DNA of 64,000 nucleotides from Candidatus Electryonea clarkiae. Lineage in GTDB: Bacteria > Electryoneota > Electryoneia > Electryoneales > Electryoneaceae. Where the stretch lies: positions 81,994 through 145,993 of the forward strand of contig JAVCCM010000041.1 of NCBI GenBank assembly GCA_030765455.1, in the 5' to 3' direction. The position numbers and the translations under genes were made by a program. The stretch's first letter is position 1, and the number at the start of each line of letters is the position of its first letter. This document shows, one piece after another, positions 1 to 8,463 of the stretch. The notes under the pieces were generated by a model that did no database searches, was not told the DNA's origin, and was given only the letters and a program-made list of their open reading frames with translations.

Positions 1-1143
1 GATGATGATGAATGGAGTCAATGCATAAGAAGCAAACCCGGTGGTGGATACTTGTTGGCAGGCGGAACAAAATCTTACGGAAATGGGGGCGCCGATTTTT
101 GGCTGTTGTCCATCGACAGCGATGGAAATGAAGAATGGAGTCAAACCTATGGCACTGCGAACGATGATTACGTTGGTTCGAAATTTGATTTCACCCCGGA
201 TGGAGGAGTAATACTTGCCGGATACACGCGGATAAATAATGAAGAAACAAATACATTCCTTGTTAAGACCGATGCTCAGGGAAATGAAGAATGGACACAA
301 ACTATAGATAATTATGAAAATAATGAATTCTGGAGTATTCAAAACAGCGATGATGGAGGATATTATATTGTTGGCAGAAATCAGTCTGAGAACGAAGATC
401 AATATTACGTATGGTTAGTAAAATCTGATTCTGATGGTGAACCTGTTTGGGAAACATCATTTCATGCTGATGAATCGTATAGTTGGGGATATGATATTCT
501 TGTCATGCCAGATAATGATATACTTATTTTAGGTAACATGGATCATCCAGGAAGCGATTCCTGGCTGATAAATGTATCACCTCTTGGCTTGGAAAATTGG
601 CGTAAACAGCTTGAAGATGTTTTCTTATGGGGGCGTCGTATGGTCTCTACATTTGATGGAAATATCTCAATTGTTGGTGACAGTCGTTTTGATAGCAGGC
701 TTGGTGTTAGTATTACTAAGACTGATATCAATGGTAACCATATCTGGGGAAGATTCCTTACCCCTGATGAGATGGATGAGCGGGGTACAGGAATATGTCA
801 AACCTCAGAAGGTGGTTATATTGTAACAGGATATTCTGAATCCGATTCTCATGAAAGATTAGAAATTGTTCTTTACAAACTTGATGTTTCAGGAAATGTA
901 ACCTGACGGCGCGTTTATGGAGGAGATAATAGCGATTCAGGTTGGGATGTCATTCAAACCACTGATGGTGGATATCTTATTGCTTGTGATTCTGAATCCT
1001 ATGGTGCAGGATTAAGCGATTGTTTATTAATTAAAACCGATGAATTGGGAAATGTTGATGAACTGAACTCAGGTTTGCAGATAAATTCCGATCAATCTGT
1101 TGAATCTATTCCACGAAGATATCACAGTATAGATAATCATTAG
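1..1143 (+). pseudogene. Secreted beta-propeller (delta-60-type repeat) protein, 5' end outside window, interrupted by in-frame TGA
   Basis: The frame is open from base 1, so the true start lies upstream. The protein is built of about seven repeats of 40-50 residues with the signature DGGYxxxG followed by KTDxxGNEEW. This is typical of the repetitive beta-propeller proteins abundant in FCB bacteria, which are usually secreted surface proteins of unknown ligand. At 904-906 a TGA follows GNVT, exactly where the repeat calls for Trp (compare GNEEWSQTYG and GNEEWTQTI earlier). The same frame then continues for 78 codons with a further good repeat (RRVYGGDNSDSGWDVIQTT, DGGYLIACDSE) to a TAG at 1141-1143. 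A single TGG to TGA change therefore explains the break. No C-terminal sorting domain is visible even after read-through. It could be a recent pseudogene, a sequence error or a read-through product. Confidence 0.75.
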
Positions 1144-1233
1144 AATCTATAACGTATGGTATAATATTTCTTTAAAAACATATTTTAACAGAATCCTCTT
1201 TATTTTATATGTCTTCAATATCGTGGCGGCAAT

Positions 1234-1557
1234 ATGTTTGGATTAATAGGAATTTTGGTTGATGGGGCGATTTTCTGGTTTATTACTGTTTTTGTCAGTC
1301 AGCAACACCGGTTGATATGGTGGGAATTTATCTTATGGATATTACTTGCCAAAGCAGGAAATTTCCTTGTCCTCATTGCCTCTGAGTCGATGGGCGAAAT
1401 TATATCGCCCATTTTAAGCACTGTCCTCTTCTGTGGAATTATGTATTTTGCCCTGCATTATCGATTTCATATACACAGTCTTAAAGAAAAGAACTTAATA
1501 GTCTCAGTGTACCTTGTATATAAAATTATTGTCTGGGGTTTTGTTATTGCATCATAA
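1234..1557 (+). CDS. Small hypothetical integral membrane protein
   Basis: I do not recognise a family. The 107-residue product is mostly hydrophobic, with about three or four membrane segments (near residues 2-20, 29-50, 56-75 and 88-105) and a basic loop after the third (HYRFHIHSLKEKN). The ATG follows a GGCGG stretch at about the right distance for ribosome binding. It lies between the broken propeller gene and hutH, which is convergent with it. Hydrophobicity and an uninterrupted frame support a real gene, but there is no context to suggest a role. Confidence 0.55.
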   Translation: MFGLIGILVDGAIFWFITVFVSQQHRLIWWEFILWILLAKAGNFLVLIASESMGEIISPILSTVLFCGIMYFALHYRFHIHSLKEKNLIVSVYLVYKIIVWGFVIAS

Positions 1558-1579
1558 AAACATTGGGTAAATAATTCAA

Positions 1580-3109
1580 TCAATATGTTTTAAGTTCCCC
1601 GATTTCATTTTCTACAGCATTGAGAATTTGAAGTTTCTTGACTGCATCCATCATATTGTTGTGGTCGGTAAATAATGGTCTGTCAATATCAAGGTGTTCC
1701 ACGACTTCTCTGACTGATGAATGTGCTGCTGAAGTACCTTTACCTGGAGTAAACTCTCTGAAATCGAGAGCTTGGGCGGCTGCGATTAATTCGATTCCAA
1801 GAACTCCAAAAGCGTTCTCAAGTATTTGCCTGGTTTTTAACACAGTGTTCCAACCCATACTGACAAAATCCTCCTGGTCGGCAGCGGCTGGAATGGATTG
1901 TATACATGCCGGGGCTGACTGGATACGTTGCTCGACAATCAGCATATCGGCAGTGTATTGACTCAACATGTGTCCCGAAAACATTCCTGCTCCCGCGGTC
2001 AGGAATGCAGGAAGCCCTACACTCAAGGCAGGGTGTAACAGGCGATTTAGGCGGCGTTCAGACATAACGCTGACCATGGTGATCGAAGCTCCTACCATGT
2101 CGAGAGGAAGGCTAAGGGGTGTTCCCTGAAAATTGGCGCCGGATAATACCACGTCATCTTCAGGTACGAAGATCGGGTTATCACCAACACCATTTAATTC
2201 GACATGGAACTGCTCTTTTGTCCATTTCAAGTGATCACGAGCAGCACCAATAACCTGTGGGGTAGAGCGCATGCTGTAAGCATCCTGAACCTTAACTTTC
2301 ATCTTTCCTGTAATTAAATCCGAACCATCGACTACCTTCCTGATATTAGCTGCGCTTGTCACTGCGCCGGGAAAGCCGCGTAATACATGAAGACGGGGAT
2401 CATAGGGTTTCATGTTGGCAAGCAACGCTTCCAAAGACATTGCGGCTGCGATTTCAGCCTGTTTAAACCAACGTTCCGTATCAAAAACAGTCATACATCC
2501 GACAGCGTCAATGAAGTTACTGCCATTTATTGATGCCAGTCCGTCACGCACTTCCAGTCCGGGTATTGCAATACCCGCTTTGTCCATCGCCTCACGAGTA
2601 GGCATTCTTTCGCCGTTATAGAATGATTCGCCTTCACCCATCAGGGATAAAGCGATCTGTGACATTGGCGCGAGGTCGCCGCATGCTCCCACACTGCCTT
2701 TCAGGCAAACCACAGGGGTAACACCTTTGTTCAGCATGTCCACATACGTTTGGGTTATTTCAATACGGTTTGCAGAGTGTCCTTTTGACTGCACTGCAAT
2801 ACGAGTAAACATCGCGCCACGAACATAATCAACTGGCATCGGTTCACCAATTCCGGCAGCGTGGTTATAGATAAGATATTTTTGAAAGTCTTTGGTTTGT
2901 TGTTCATCGAGTACGATCTCAGAAAATTCACCAATGCCGGTGTTGACCCCGTACATTACTTCTTTTGCTTCTACTTTTCGCTCAAGGAAAGTGCGACAAG
3001 TTTTTATGCGTTCGATTGCATCCGGATGCAGTTCGACCTTTTCATGATCTCGTGCAACCTTGACGACGTCTTCGATTGTCAGCTTCGTATTGCCAATGTA
3101 AACAGACAT
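1580..3109 (-). CDS. hutH: Histidine ammonia-lyase family protein (MIO lyase) with Ala-Cys-Gly triad
   Basis: This is a full-length (509 aa) aromatic amino acid lyase. Family members deaminate histidine to urocanate (or act on Phe/Tyr) using a 4-methylidene-imidazole-5-one group made from an internal Ala-Ser-Gly. Visible features are the YGVNTGIG loop with the catalytic Tyr at residue 53, GSVGACGDLAPMSQ at 139-151, NGSNFIDAVG and QDFVSMGWN-type C-terminal segments. The oddity is Cys at residue 143 (codon at 2681-2683) in place of the near-universal Ser of the triad. No hutU, hutI or hutG is nearby, so it is an orphan lyase here. It could be a histidine lyase, another MIO ammonia-lyase or an aminomutase; the family is certain, the substrate less so. 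It starts at an ATG after a GGAGA-type site and is transcribed on its own. Confidence 0.88.
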   Translation of the reverse strand: MSVYIGNTKLTIEDVVKVARDHEKVELHPDAIERIKTCRTFLERKVEAKEVMYGVNTGIGEFSEIVLDEQQTKDFQKYLIYNHAAGIGEPMPVDYVRGAMFTRIAVQSKGHSANRIEITQTYVDMLNKGVTPVVCLKGSVGACGDLAPMSQIALSLMGEGESFYNGERMPTREAMDKAGIAIPGLEVRDGLASINGSNFIDAVGCMTVFDTERWFKQAEIAAAMSLEALLANMKPYDPRLHVLRGFPGAVTSAANIRKVVDGSDLITGKMKVKVQDAYSMRSTPQVIGAARDHLKWTKEQFHVELNGVGDNPIFVPEDDVVLSGANFQGTPLSLPLDMVGASITMVSVMSERRLNRLLHPALSVGLPAFLTAGAGMFSGHMLSQYTADMLIVEQRIQSAPACIQSIPAAADQEDFVSMGWNTVLKTRQILENAFGVLGIELIAAAQALDFREFTPGKGTSAAHSSVREVVEHLDIDRPLFTDHNNMMDAVKKLQILNAVENEIGELKTY

Positions 3110-3297
3110 TTATCTCTCCAGCCTGATGTTTAATATTATTAAAGTCGGGTAATCCCGCGAAATATCCACTTCGTATATGACTTGGTGGTACGACAGTATT
3201 TCGAGGAATACCATATCTGGTAAGCTAATCATATAGCTCCCCGATTGTGCGCTTAATGTATAATGTAATGCAATTCGCAAAAATACCGGGCAACAGA

Positions 3298-3326
3298 AAG
3301 CCGCCCCGAAGCGAGACAGCTTTTTT
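3298..3326 (-). terminator. Hairpin between rny and hutH
   Basis: On the minus strand AAGCTGTC pairs with GGCGGCTT across a short GC-rich loop, using G-U wobbles, just after the rny stop. The plus strand shows a run of six T after a weaker version of the same stem. It probably ends the rny transcript. The rest of the 3110-3351 gap shows nothing I can name. Confidence 0.4.
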
Positions 3327-3351
3327 GAATATTAGAATTATTTAACCGGTA

Positions 3352-4917
3352 TTACTTTGCATATCCGATGGCACGATATTCACGTATCACAGTCACACGA
3401 ATTTGTCCCGGATATTCCAATTCAGCCTCAATTTTTTCTGCAATATCATTAGCTAATGCTTCCGCCACAGCATCACTAACTTTTTGATTTTCAACAATTA
3501 CTCTTATTTCTCGTCCAGCCTGTATAGCGAATACCCTGTTAACTCCATCAAATGAAGTTGCAATTTCTTCAAGACTTTCCATCCTTTGAATATAATTCTC
3601 AAGAGTTTCACGCCTTGCACCAGGACGTGATCCGCTGATTGCATCAGCCGCCTGAACCAATACAGATATTGGATTATTAAACGGTGTATCTTCGTGATGA
3701 GCTGCTAAAGCATTTTGAATAACAGGTCCCTCGCCATACTTTTTAAGCAGGTCCAGCCCGAGTTGCACGTGTGTTCCTTCAGCCTCACGATCAATTGCCT
3801 TTCCAATGTCATGGAGAAGACCTGCTCTTCGAGCTTTCTTTCCATCGAGCCCCAATTCAGAAGCCATCAGCCCGGAGAGGTGTGCCACTTCGACTACGTG
3901 TTTAAGTACGTTTTGTCCATAACTTGTACGATAGTGAAGCCGTCCAAGATATTTTACCAGTTCAGGACGTACGCCATGTACATTAGCTTCAATCAGTGCA
4001 TTCTGACCCAGTTCGAGGACACGTTCCTCGAGTTCTTTCTTTGCTTTTTCAACGATTTCTTCGATTCTACCCGGGTGGATTCGACCGTCATTGATCAATT
4101 TCTCTAATGATATCCGCGCGACTTCACGGCGATAGGGATCAAAGCTGGAAAGGATGACAGCTTCTGGAGTGTCATCGACAATAATATCTACCCCGGTTGC
4201 GGTTTCAAGAGCGCGAATATTTCTGCCTTCCCTGCCAATGATTCTTCCTTTGATTTCATCATTTGGAAGACTAAGTGCAGTGACGGTATTTTCAGAGGAA
4301 TGGTCCGCCGCGCTGCGTTGAATCGCCTGGATGATAATTTCTTTTGCTTCACGATTTGCCTCAAGGCGGGCTTTGTCTCGCATCTGTTTGACTTGCTCAG
4401 CAGTCTGACGCCGGGCTTTGTCGATCAAAGTTACCTTAAGTTGTTCCAATGCCTCTTCACTGCTCATCCCGGCAATTTTCTGGAGCTGTTGTTCCTTATC
4501 ATCAACAATTTGTTTTAGTCGCTCTTCTTTGCCATTAATCGACTGGTAAGCGCGGTTTAACTCTTTGTCTTTATCGCGTTGCTCTCTCTCTGTCAGACGT
4601 ATTCGTTCATAGCGCTTGTTAAGAGTGACTTCACGATCTCGAAGTTTCCGTTCAAGTGATCTGGTTTCATTATTCTTTTTATTATGCTCTTTATCCTGTT
4701 CATATTTCAGTGCAAGTGCTTCATCTCGTGCCTCGAGCAGTTTTTCTTTCTTTAATGATTCAGCTTCTTTATTGGCAGTTTCAATAATACTTTCGGCTTG
4801 GTTCTCCTCTGTATGTTTTTTTGAACGATCTGATAAAGATTTTATAAAGTGTGCTGAAACTGTACCAACAATTATTCCAATAACTCCTGCAATTATGATA
4901 AATATAAATGTATCCAT
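3352..4917 (-). CDS. rny: Ribonuclease Y
   Basis: RNase Y is the membrane-anchored endoribonuclease that starts mRNA decay in many bacteria. The 521-residue product has the full family layout: an N-terminal membrane anchor (about 3-25), a long charged coiled coil (about 30-200), a KH RNA-binding domain containing GRIIGREGRNI near residues 221-231, and an HD phosphohydrolase domain with HDIGKA (His369-Asp370) as metal ligands, followed by AAHHED. It ends in the typical ITVIREYRAIGYAK tail. The start ATG follows AGGAGAATT. A small hairpin (CCAGC/GCTGG, 4936-4950) lies just upstream of the ribosome binding site. It follows zapA and the 6S-like RNA on the same strand, as is common in the FCB group. 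Confidence 0.97.
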   Translation of the reverse strand: MDTFIFIIIAGVIGIIVGTVSAHFIKSLSDRSKKHTEENQAESIIETANKEAESLKKEKLLEARDEALALKYEQDKEHNKKNNETRSLERKLRDREVTLNKRYERIRLTEREQRDKDKELNRAYQSINGKEERLKQIVDDKEQQLQKIAGMSSEEALEQLKVTLIDKARRQTAEQVKQMRDKARLEANREAKEIIIQAIQRSAADHSSENTVTALSLPNDEIKGRIIGREGRNIRALETATGVDIIVDDTPEAVILSSFDPYRREVARISLEKLINDGRIHPGRIEEIVEKAKKELEERVLELGQNALIEANVHGVRPELVKYLGRLHYRTSYGQNVLKHVVEVAHLSGLMASELGLDGKKARRAGLLHDIGKAIDREAEGTHVQLGLDLLKKYGEGPVIQNALAAHHEDTPFNNPISVLVQAADAISGSRPGARRETLENYIQRMESLEEIATSFDGVNRVFAIQAGREIRVIVENQKVSDAVAEALANDIAEKIEAELEYPGQIRVTVIREYRAIGYAK

Positions 4918-4960
4918 GAAATAATTCTCCTATGACCAGCCAATAGCTGGCATAATTATA

Positions 4961-4982
4961 TATAAAAGTCCTGAAAAAGGAC
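4961..4982 (-). terminator. Intrinsic terminator downstream of the 6S-like RNA
   Basis: On the minus strand GTCCT and AGGAC form a stem around a TTTTC loop, followed by TTTTATATA. It lies about 40 bases beyond the 3' end of the structured RNA and before rny, so it may end or attenuate read-through into rny. Confidence 0.5.
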
Positions 4983-5022
4983 GCTTCAATGAAACAAAAC
5001 TGTCATCTTTGACAAAAAGAAA

Positions 5023-5202
5023 CCCTGCATCATCCCAACGGCAAGAAGAGAGAACCGTACTATGTACGGTGGGTGTCCTCCCACCCGTGTTGGGCTTCCC
5101 CTGTGCATAAATGCAGAAATGGGGCCTGTCCGTCACGGCTGGCGCCGAACTCCCAATAAAAAAGTGTTGGTTCTTCTTTTGAACCGATGGTGATATGCAG
5201 GG
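5023..5202 (-). ncRNA. ssrS: Candidate 6S RNA
   Basis: About 180 bases between zapA and rny fold, on the minus strand, into one long imperfect hairpin, the hallmark of 6S RNA (the regulator that binds sigma70-RNA polymerase). The ends pair: CCCTGCATATCACCATCGG (5184-5202) with CCGTTGGGATGATGCAGGG (5023-5041). Next AAGAAG-AACC pairs with GGTT-CTTCTT. Then comes an unpaired U-rich 5' strand opposite a small hairpin (CCGTAC/GTACGG), as in the 6S central bubble. The apical arm then closes by GGGxGTTC/GGACxCCC, CCGTG/CACGG and AGGCCCC/GGGGAAGCC. Size, architecture and the position just downstream of zapA all match 6S RNA in other bacteria. I have no alignment to prove it; another structured RNA is possible. 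Confidence 0.62.
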
Positions 5203-5347
5203 ATCAAATATCTATAAAAATACTACGTTTTCTTCACACCTTGAAGAAATTACGGATAAATATCGAGCTTAGCAATCATTTGCACTGATAAAATCAAGTT
5301 GCAACTCTTGCTGTCTTTACGGAAATGTTCCGACATGAATCAAAGTG

Positions 5348-5644
5348 TCAATCGCTTAAACTCTGTTCCAACGCCTCAGTGTACGATCTCACTTTTTCAT
5401 GATAATCAGAAACAAGACGATCTTTTTCGTTCTGCAATGAGAACAGTTCGTCCGCAATATTCAACGCTGCCAGTATTGCGATTTTTTGCGATGAATCTAT
5501 TCCCATCGAATCCTGTATCTCGCGCATCTTACTGTCAACATAACTACTTATAGCACGAATATACTCATCGTCTTCAACAGTGGCACGTAAAGAATACTCT
5601 CTGTCGAATATTTCAACTTTGACCACACGGTCTTTATTTCTCAT
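5348..5644 (-). CDS. zapA: Cell division protein ZapA
   Basis: ZapA cross-links FtsZ filaments at the division ring. This 98-residue protein has the ZapA core: an N-terminal strand region (VKVEIFDREYSLRA), the typical YIRAISSYVDSKMREI segment and then a C-terminal dimerisation coiled coil (IAILAALNIADELFSLQNEKD). Length and order match the family. It lies on the minus strand between a ZapB-like coiled coil and the 6S-like RNA, the usual neighbourhood after pheT in FCB genomes. The ATG start is the only one that keeps the whole domain. Confidence 0.92.
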   Translation of the reverse strand: MRNKDRVVKVEIFDREYSLRATVEDDEYIRAISSYVDSKMREIQDSMGIDSSQKIAILAALNIADELFSLQNEKDRLVSDYHEKVRSYTEALEQSLSD

Positions 5645-5720
5645 TGACCGTCCTATTTAAAAATAATAACGCACTTTCAGGAGGTGTTCTCAAATCGACC
5701 CAAATACATACACCTTCGGT

Positions 5721-5978
5721 TTAGAAGTTCTCCAGTTTTTCCAGCAAACCGGCGACCTTCGTTCTGATCTTCTCGTCTTTCTCGATATCTCTTGTGTCTT
5801 CTTTCGCTGTTTTCAGATCGAGAGACATTTGCTCAAACGCTGCGGCTTTCTCGTTATATTCTTCCTGCAGTACTTCAAGTCTGTTCTTGAGATCAGAGTT
5901 TTCCTGCTTCAGCGTTTCGACTCTTTCAAGAACAATTGTTATTTTATCCTCTAACGCCTTAAACGCTTCAAATTCCAT
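5721..5978 (-). CDS. Small coiled-coil protein, ZapB-like
   Basis: The 85-residue product is almost entirely a coiled coil with heptad hydrophobics (FKALEDKITIVLERVETLKQ, LKNRLEVLQEEYNEKA) and no membrane segment. Short coiled-coil proteins between pheT and zapA are usually annotated as ZapB-like cell division factors that bind ZapA. Position and composition support that here, but sequence alone cannot separate ZapB from other small coiled coils. The C-terminal KVAGLLEKLENF is a common ending in this group. It is 76 bases upstream of zapA and probably in one transcript with it. Confidence 0.7.
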   Translation of the reverse strand: MEFEAFKALEDKITIVLERVETLKQENSDLKNRLEVLQEEYNEKAAAFEQMSLDLKTAKEDTRDIEKDEKIRTKVAGLLEKLENF

Positions 5979-6051
5979 TTATTATCCTGCTTTCTGTTTA
6001 AATCCTTGATTAATTAGAACCTTTAACAAAATACCTCGATATAGTTAAAGG

Positions 6052-8463
6052 TTATATCGAACGGAAACTGACGCCTTCGAGTATCTGCACGTTCTTAATC
6101 ATCCGGTCAACCACATTCGAAACTTCATCATCTGTCAATGTACGATCATGTGATCTGAAAACAAGATGATACGTCAGGCTCCTCTGACCCGGTTCAAGCG
6201 GTTTACCTTCATATAAATCAAAAAGAGTAACTGATTCGAGTAAATCACCACCGCTTTCACGAATATTATCTTCGATACTGCCTGATTTTACTCCCTTCTT
6301 GACGAGGAAAGAAACATCACGTTCTGAAACGGGAAATTTTGAAAACATGCGAAATGCAGAGGCTGCGCCATGCATTTTTTCAATTCCTGATTCAAGATCA
6401 ACCAGCCGTTCCAGATCAGTTTCAAAGATAAAAACCTTCTTTTCGATGCCAAGGTAATCAGAAATTTCGGTTTTTAAAAGACCGGCGATCAGAACAACGT
6501 CTTTATCATCATCAAGATACTGGAATCCGTATTCCAGGTTCTGAGGAATATCATAAGAAATGTTAAAAGATTTGTCAAGCGATAGACCGGTAAATAAACA
6601 GTTAACATCTCCTTTCAAATCAAATAGATCATATTCACTGTTTTTTTTGTCGAAACTTTGCCTGGCTGCAAACCCCGAGACGGCTGCAGCGATATGATTT
6701 TCCTGTTGCTTAGTTTTTGATAACCAACCAATTCCCCCGGTCTGTCCAAGCTCAAAGAGCTTGATACTATCCAAGCCCTGGTGGAGATTTCTCTGCATAA
6801 CTCGCAGCAAACCCGGCAGTAAACTTGTTCGGTAAGAATTCATTTCCGGGCTGATAGGCTGTATAATCATGAATGGATCTGCTGAAGAATCGAATGCTTT
6901 CTGATCGGTATCCGAAACCATTGGCGAATTAATAACCTCATGATAACCAAGTGAAACCATCATATCTACTGTAGAATCGGTAAGCTTTTCAAATGGACGA
7001 TCAGGTATATCCAGGTTAATTTTTGATTCTGCAGCAACCGGAATGTTTTTATATCCATTTACCCGCGCTACTTCTTCGACAAGATCAATCTCCCGCTCCA
7101 GATCAGGTCGAAATGTAGGAATCGTGACTTTCAGCAAATCTTTATCTTCGATGGTAGTATTTAGTTGGAGAGATTCCAATGTTTCGCATGACTCCTCAGG
7201 GGAAAGATCTACTCCCAGTACATGGTTGATTCTTGAGGGTCGAACTTCGACTTCCCATGGATTGATTCGATTTGGATAGGCATCGACTTCACCATTCAAT
7301 ACTTCTCCGCCGGCAAATGTATTGATTAACATTGCGCATCTTTTCGCTGCAATAGGAGCCATAGAGGGATCGACACCACGCTCAAATCGGCGTGAAGCCT
7401 CTGTAACAAGCCCTAGCCGTTTCGATGTCTGGCGAATGGTTACAGGATTGAAATATGCAGCTTCGATTAAGATGTCTTTCGTGTCAGCTACGACTTCGCT
7501 GTTGGCACCACCCATAACTCCTGCGATTGCAATACCTTTAGTTGGGTCTGCAATTAAAAGGTCATTTGAATTTAATTGCCGTTCATGTTCATCCAGGGTA
7601 ATAAACTTCTCTTTATCTCCAGCGAGTCTTACCACAATATGACCATCTTGAACCAGGTCGAAATTAAACGCATGTAATGGATGTCCCAGTTCAAGGAGCA
7701 CGTAGTTTGTGACATCAACAATATTATTGATGGGTCGCTGACCCAAGGAATATAATCTCGATTTTATCCATATTGGAGAAGGTGCAACGGATACTCCTTC
7801 TACCATTTTTGCTACATATCGCGGTCCTTGTTCAGGAGCGAGAATATCAATTTTTACCCTGTCGGATACAGCTCTCTGGTTTTCTTCAACATTTAGTGCA
7901 ATCTTCTGAAGTGGTTGACGGTAATAGGCAGCCAGCTCACGGGCGATACCCAGATGTGACATTCCATCAGCGCGATTTACAGTAATTTCAAAATCAAAAA
8001 TAGTATCTTCGGGTTCTATAAGATTCTTCAGTTCAATTCCCGGCACAATTTCTTCAGGAAACTCAAGTACACCTGTGTGGTCATCTGTAATACCAATCTC
8101 AGCCTCAGAGAGAATCATTCCCTGCGATAAGACACCTCGAAAGTCCCTGCTTTCAACGGCAATATCCCCAATCATGGCTCCGGGAAGTGCAACCGGGACA
8201 ATTATTCCTTCACGGCAATTCGGCGCACCGCAAACCATTGTCACGATATCGTTTCCTGTATCTACTTTTGTTACTCTCAGACGGTCAGCATTTGGATGTT
8301 GTTTTGATTCTACGATTCTTCCTGTTACAACACCTTCAACATTTCTTTTGATTTTTGTCATGCTTTCCAAGTCAAAGCATTGGAAAATTATAATATCAGC
8401 AATCTCTTCAGGAGTAGCATCAAAGCTTACAAATTCTTGAAGCCAATTATATGATATCTTCAT
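6052..8463 (-). CDS. pheT: Phenylalanine--tRNA ligase beta subunit
   Basis: The beta chain of the (alpha-beta)2 synthetase that charges tRNA-Phe. At 803 residues it is full length. An EMAP/OB tRNA-binding domain lies at about 40-150 (GRIVESKQHPNADRLRVTKVDTG, CGAPNCREG). The B3/B4 editing region is at about 215-375 (RPINNIVDVTNYV, GHPLHAFNFD), the B5 domain at about 400-475, the catalytic-like core follows, and a C-terminal FDX-ACB anticodon-binding domain starts near 705 (FPVSERDVSFLV) and ends VSFRSI. The start overlaps the pheS stop by four bases (ATGA), so translation is coupled and the subunits are made together. I see no missing domain. Confidence 0.98.
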   Translation of the reverse strand: MKISYNWLQEFVSFDATPEEIADIIIFQCFDLESMTKIKRNVEGVVTGRIVESKQHPNADRLRVTKVDTGNDIVTMVCGAPNCREGIIVPVALPGAMIGDIAVESRDFRGVLSQGMILSEAEIGITDDHTGVLEFPEEIVPGIELKNLIEPEDTIFDFEITVNRADGMSHLGIARELAAYYRQPLQKIALNVEENQRAVSDRVKIDILAPEQGPRYVAKMVEGVSVAPSPIWIKSRLYSLGQRPINNIVDVTNYVLLELGHPLHAFNFDLVQDGHIVVRLAGDKEKFITLDEHERQLNSNDLLIADPTKGIAIAGVMGGANSEVVADTKDILIEAAYFNPVTIRQTSKRLGLVTEASRRFERGVDPSMAPIAAKRCAMLINTFAGGEVLNGEVDAYPNRINPWEVEVRPSRINHVLGVDLSPEESCETLESLQLNTTIEDKDLLKVTIPTFRPDLEREIDLVEEVARVNGYKNIPVAAESKINLDIPDRPFEKLTDSTVDMMVSLGYHEVINSPMVSDTDQKAFDSSADPFMIIQPISPEMNSYRTSLLPGLLRVMQRNLHQGLDSIKLFELGQTGGIGWLSKTKQQENHIAAAVSGFAARQSFDKKNSEYDLFDLKGDVNCLFTGLSLDKSFNISYDIPQNLEYGFQYLDDDKDVVLIAGLLKTEISDYLGIEKKVFIFETDLERLVDLESGIEKMHGAASAFRMFSKFPVSERDVSFLVKKGVKSGSIEDNIRESGGDLLESVTLFDLYEGKPLEPGQRSLTYHLVFRSHDRTLTDDEVSNVVDRMIKNVQILEGVSFRSI

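Noticed and set aside
4930..5136. 68-residue minus-strand frame next to rny
   Set aside because: It lies across the structured RNA and its terminator and has no protein-like composition.
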